NCBI GenBank assembly: GCA_025998475.1
Contig: BNVZ01000058.1
Coordinates: 1 to 7,334, forward strand
Length of the DNA: 7,334 nucleotides
DNA from: Endomicrobiia bacterium
Lineage (GTDB): Bacteria > Elusimicrobiota > Endomicrobiia > Endomicrobiales > Endomicrobiaceae
Reading direction: 5' to 3'
Positions within the stretch are counted from its first letter, which is position 1, and each line of letters opens with the position of its first letter. Of this stretch, positions 5,920 to 7,334 are shown piece after piece. The notes below the pieces were generated by a model. That model was not told the DNA's origin. It did no database searches and worked only from the letters and a program-made list of their open reading frames with translations. Made by a program: the position numbers and the translations under genes.

Positions 5920-6780
5920 ATGACTAAATTATATATAATTTCAGGTATGTCAGGCGCCGGAAAGAGTCAGGCTCTCAAAATTTTTGAAGATTTTGGAGTT
6001 GTTTGTGTTGATAATATGCCCGTTCAAATGTTTTCTAGTTTTGTTGACATATGTCTTAAAAATCAAAATAAATATAAAAATGTCGCAATAAGTATTGATT
6101 CCCGAGCAGGAGAAGCTATAACATCTTTTAAGAATCTGCTTGCAATTTTAATAAAGAAAAAAATTGATTATAAAATTATTTTTTTTAATGCTTCGGATTC
6201 AGTCTTGTTAAGACGCTATTCAGAAACGCGTAGGCTCCATCCTCTAGGAAAGTCAGTATCTAACGGAATAAAGCTTGAAAGGAAAATTGTCAATAATATT
6301 TTTACTGTTGCAGATGAAGTCGTAGATACTTCAGTGCTTACAATAGGGGAATTGAAAAAAACAATTTCGATGCTTGCAGGTATCGAGCAATCAGAAAAAC
6401 AGTGGTTGAATATTTCGGTTATTTCTTTTGGATATAAATATGGATTGCCCAACGATGCCGATATAGTTTACGACGTGCGCTTTATAACAAACCCTAATTA
6501 TATTCATCAATTAAAATTTAAAACAGGTAAAGATAAAGCTGTTAAAAAATACGTAAAAAAACAAGAAGAATTCAAGGATTTTTTTAATATATTTTCTAAA
6601 CTTATAGATACGACTTTGCCATGGTATATTAAAGAAGGCAAGAGTTATCTGACTATCGCGATAGGATGTACCGGAGGTAGACACAGATCAGTTTTTACGG
6701 CTGAAAAACTCGCAGATTTTTTAAAGGATAAAAAATATAAAGTTAAACTTAATCACAGAGATATTTTACAGGGGAGATAA
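5920..6780 (+). CDS. rapZ: RNase adapter / nucleotide-binding protein RapZ (YvcJ)
   Basis: RapZ-family proteins bind nucleotides. In E. coli RapZ guides RNase E to the small RNA GlmZ and so controls glucosamine-6-phosphate synthase, linking amino-sugar supply to envelope synthesis. The 286-residue length is normal. The N-terminal domain has Walker A GMSGAGKS (9-16), then VCVDNMPVQM, SIDSRAGE, and FFNASDSVLLRRYSETRRLHPL. The C-terminal domain contains SFGYKYGLPNDADIVYDVRF, NPNYI and the ligand-binding loop GCTGGRHRSV (249-258). The ATG is 3 bases after the end of the hprK remnant, and the ribosome binding site is weak (AAGAAG), so it was probably coupled to hprK. It is intact despite lying between two mobile elements and after a dead gene, which suggests it is under selection. 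Whether it acts on a GlmZ-like RNA here cannot be told. Confidence 0.95.
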   Translation: MTKLYIISGMSGAGKSQALKIFEDFGVVCVDNMPVQMFSSFVDICLKNQNKYKNVAISIDSRAGEAITSFKNLLAILIKKKIDYKIIFFNASDSVLLRRYSETRRLHPLGKSVSNGIKLERKIVNNIFTVADEVVDTSVLTIGELKKTISMLAGIEQSEKQWLNISVISFGYKYGLPNDADIVYDVRFITNPNYIHQLKFKTGKDKAVKKYVKKQEEFKDFFNIFSKLIDTTLPWYIKEGKSYLTIAIGCTGGRHRSVFTAEKLADFLKDKKYKVKLNHRDILQGR

Positions 6781-6921
6781 ATTATAGTCAAATCGCTTTA
6801 AGTTCACCATATTGTAGTTTTAAAAACTAGAGGGTGTGAAAAGATCTTTTGTTTTGTTACGCCGCAGCTTGAAGCAATTTGATTGTATCATATCTAATAG
6901 AGAAGATGAAAGAAAAGATTA

Positions 6922-7206
6922 AACCTCCCGCACAACTTGAGTATTAAATTTTAGAATTACAAATACCTGAACCCTGAGTTAAATCGCAGTCCAAAGGGTC
7001 TTTTACGGTTCTTGTATCTATCTGTACTATTTTTGAACCTTTTTGCCCCCTCCCACTATCTTTTCTTACTCCAGACTATCCTTTGTTTTATCAAATGCTT
7101 TCTTTACTCCCATTAATACTAAACCCATTCCACCCGACCCGCCTGCCTTCTTTTTCTGTTTCATAGTACTTCTATTGTACTTTTATATGTTAATTATTAA
7201 GAGGTC
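6922..7206 (-). mobile_element. MITE-like element, copy 2, reverse orientation
   Basis: A 285-bp copy of the element in hprK, about 95% identical when reversed. Differences cluster at the end near 6922, where the inverted repeat has drifted (AACCTCCC instead of GACCTCTT), while the other end is perfect (AAGAGGTC, 7199-7206). TA flanks both ends (6920-6921 and 7207-7208). One base is missing from the internal G run relative to copy 1, and two bases are gained near the worn end. The six bases outside the intact end (AAACAT, read on the minus strand) are the same as those outside copy 1, suggesting either a target preference or a slightly longer element end. The greater wear at one terminus may mean it can no longer move. 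Confidence 0.83.
7066..7164 (-). other. 32-codon ORF inside element copy 2
   Basis: This is the counterpart of the ORF in copy 1, read on the minus strand: MKQKKKAGGSGGMGLVLMGV followed by KKAFDKTKDSLE. It differs from copy 1 by one silent change and a two-base change in codon 8 (Gly here, Cys there). The open extension after the stop seen in copy 1 is broken here by a one-base deletion in the G run. No family is recognised and no ribosome binding site is convincing. Confidence 0.25.
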
Positions 7207-7334
7207 TAATGTTTCACAAACAGTACAGAGATGATTCAAGAGTCTAATTGCCAATATAAAGGCGAAACTAAAGTATTTGGGTAATTTTAATACTACAAGC
7301 CTAAGAGCAATTTGTTAGAATATATTTACTTTGT

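Larger units (their letters stand above)
6781..7334 (+). pseudogene. Decayed coding stretch split by element copy 2
   Basis: No intact gene follows rapZ. Removing the element at 6922-7206 plus one TA joins a frame that reads ...LIVSYLIEKMKEK (before) into INVSQTVQR (after). It then continues past a TGA at about 7231 as FKSLIANIKAKLKYLGNFNT and TSLRAIC, and reaches a TAG near 7315. The order of VSQTV, then LI..I.A...YLG, then a short helix loosely recalls the C-terminal part of IMP dehydrogenase (guaB), but the diagnostic GMGY is not preserved, so the name is only a guess. The 6781-6835 part shows nothing recognisable beyond an AT palindrome. A GTG frame (6836 to the TAA at 6920-6922; VKRSFVLLRR...) also follows an AGAGGG but has no recognisable product. 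Confidence 0.35.

Noticed and set aside
6216..6452. 78-codon minus-strand ORF
   Set aside because: It lies wholly opposite rapZ, has no recognisable domain and no ribosome binding site.
6815..6829. Palindrome TAGTTTT-A-AAAACTA downstream of rapZ as a terminator
   Set aside because: It has no room for a loop, is nearly all A and T, and lacks a following T run, so it is unlikely to terminate transcription.
5282..7206. Composite transposon carrying rapZ as cargo
   Set aside because: rapZ is in its normal operon context after ptsN and hprK, copy 1 has its own TA duplication within hprK, and copy 2 has its own TA flanks, so two independent insertions explain it better.
7043..7234. 63-codon plus-strand ORF (MPPPTIFSYSRLS...)
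   Set aside because: It runs antisense through element copy 2 and out of it. It is proline-rich because it reads the complement of the G-rich tract, has no ribosome binding site, and is broken in copy 1.

Overview
This window looks like part of the chromosome of a Gram-negative bacterium with a low-GC genome undergoing reductive decay. Intact, tightly packed operons for envelope and regulatory proteins alternate with stretches where genes have been lost or broken. The gene set (class II KdsA, LptC/A/B, long HPF, PtsN, an hprK remnant and RapZ in one run), the AT-rich sequence and the abundance of pseudogenes fit an Elusimicrobiota endosymbiont such as 'Candidatus Endomicrobium'. That assignment is an inference from protein style and gene order. 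No rRNA or other marker is present.

Layout. Positions 1-374 hold no intact gene: an AT-rich hairpin and a stop-riddled coding remnant. kdsA (375-1199) makes Kdo-8-phosphate. A decayed stretch follows (1200-1469), where the next operon gene would be expected; it holds a short ORF coupled to the kdsA stop and a frame-broken remnant with a good ribosome binding site and a membrane segment. kdsC (1470-2003) dephosphorylates Kdo-8-phosphate. After a short gap come lptC, lptA and lptB (2152-4074), overlapping one another. They supply three parts of the lipopolysaccharide export machine, so this half of the window is devoted to making and exporting a Kdo-containing lipid A glycolipid.

From 4139 the window carries the regulatory block usually found beside rpoN: hpf (ribosome hibernation), ptsN (nitrogen-type PTS IIA), a wrecked hprK, and rapZ (6780 end). 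rpoN itself is absent from its usual place between lptB and hpf. Another decayed stretch follows rapZ.

The most striking feature is a pair of near-identical 284/285-bp elements in inverted orientation, one inside hprK (5282-5565) and one downstream of rapZ (6922-7206). Each is bounded by short inverted repeats (GACCTCTT ... AAGAGGTC, one end degenerate in the second copy) and by TA on both sides. Removing the first copy plus one TA restores the hprK frame across the junction. That is direct evidence of insertion with TA duplication, as expected of a small non-autonomous (MITE-like) element mobilised by an IS630/Tc1-mariner type transposase. No transposase is present in the window. Besides the element, hprK has in-frame stops and has lost its ATP-binding core.
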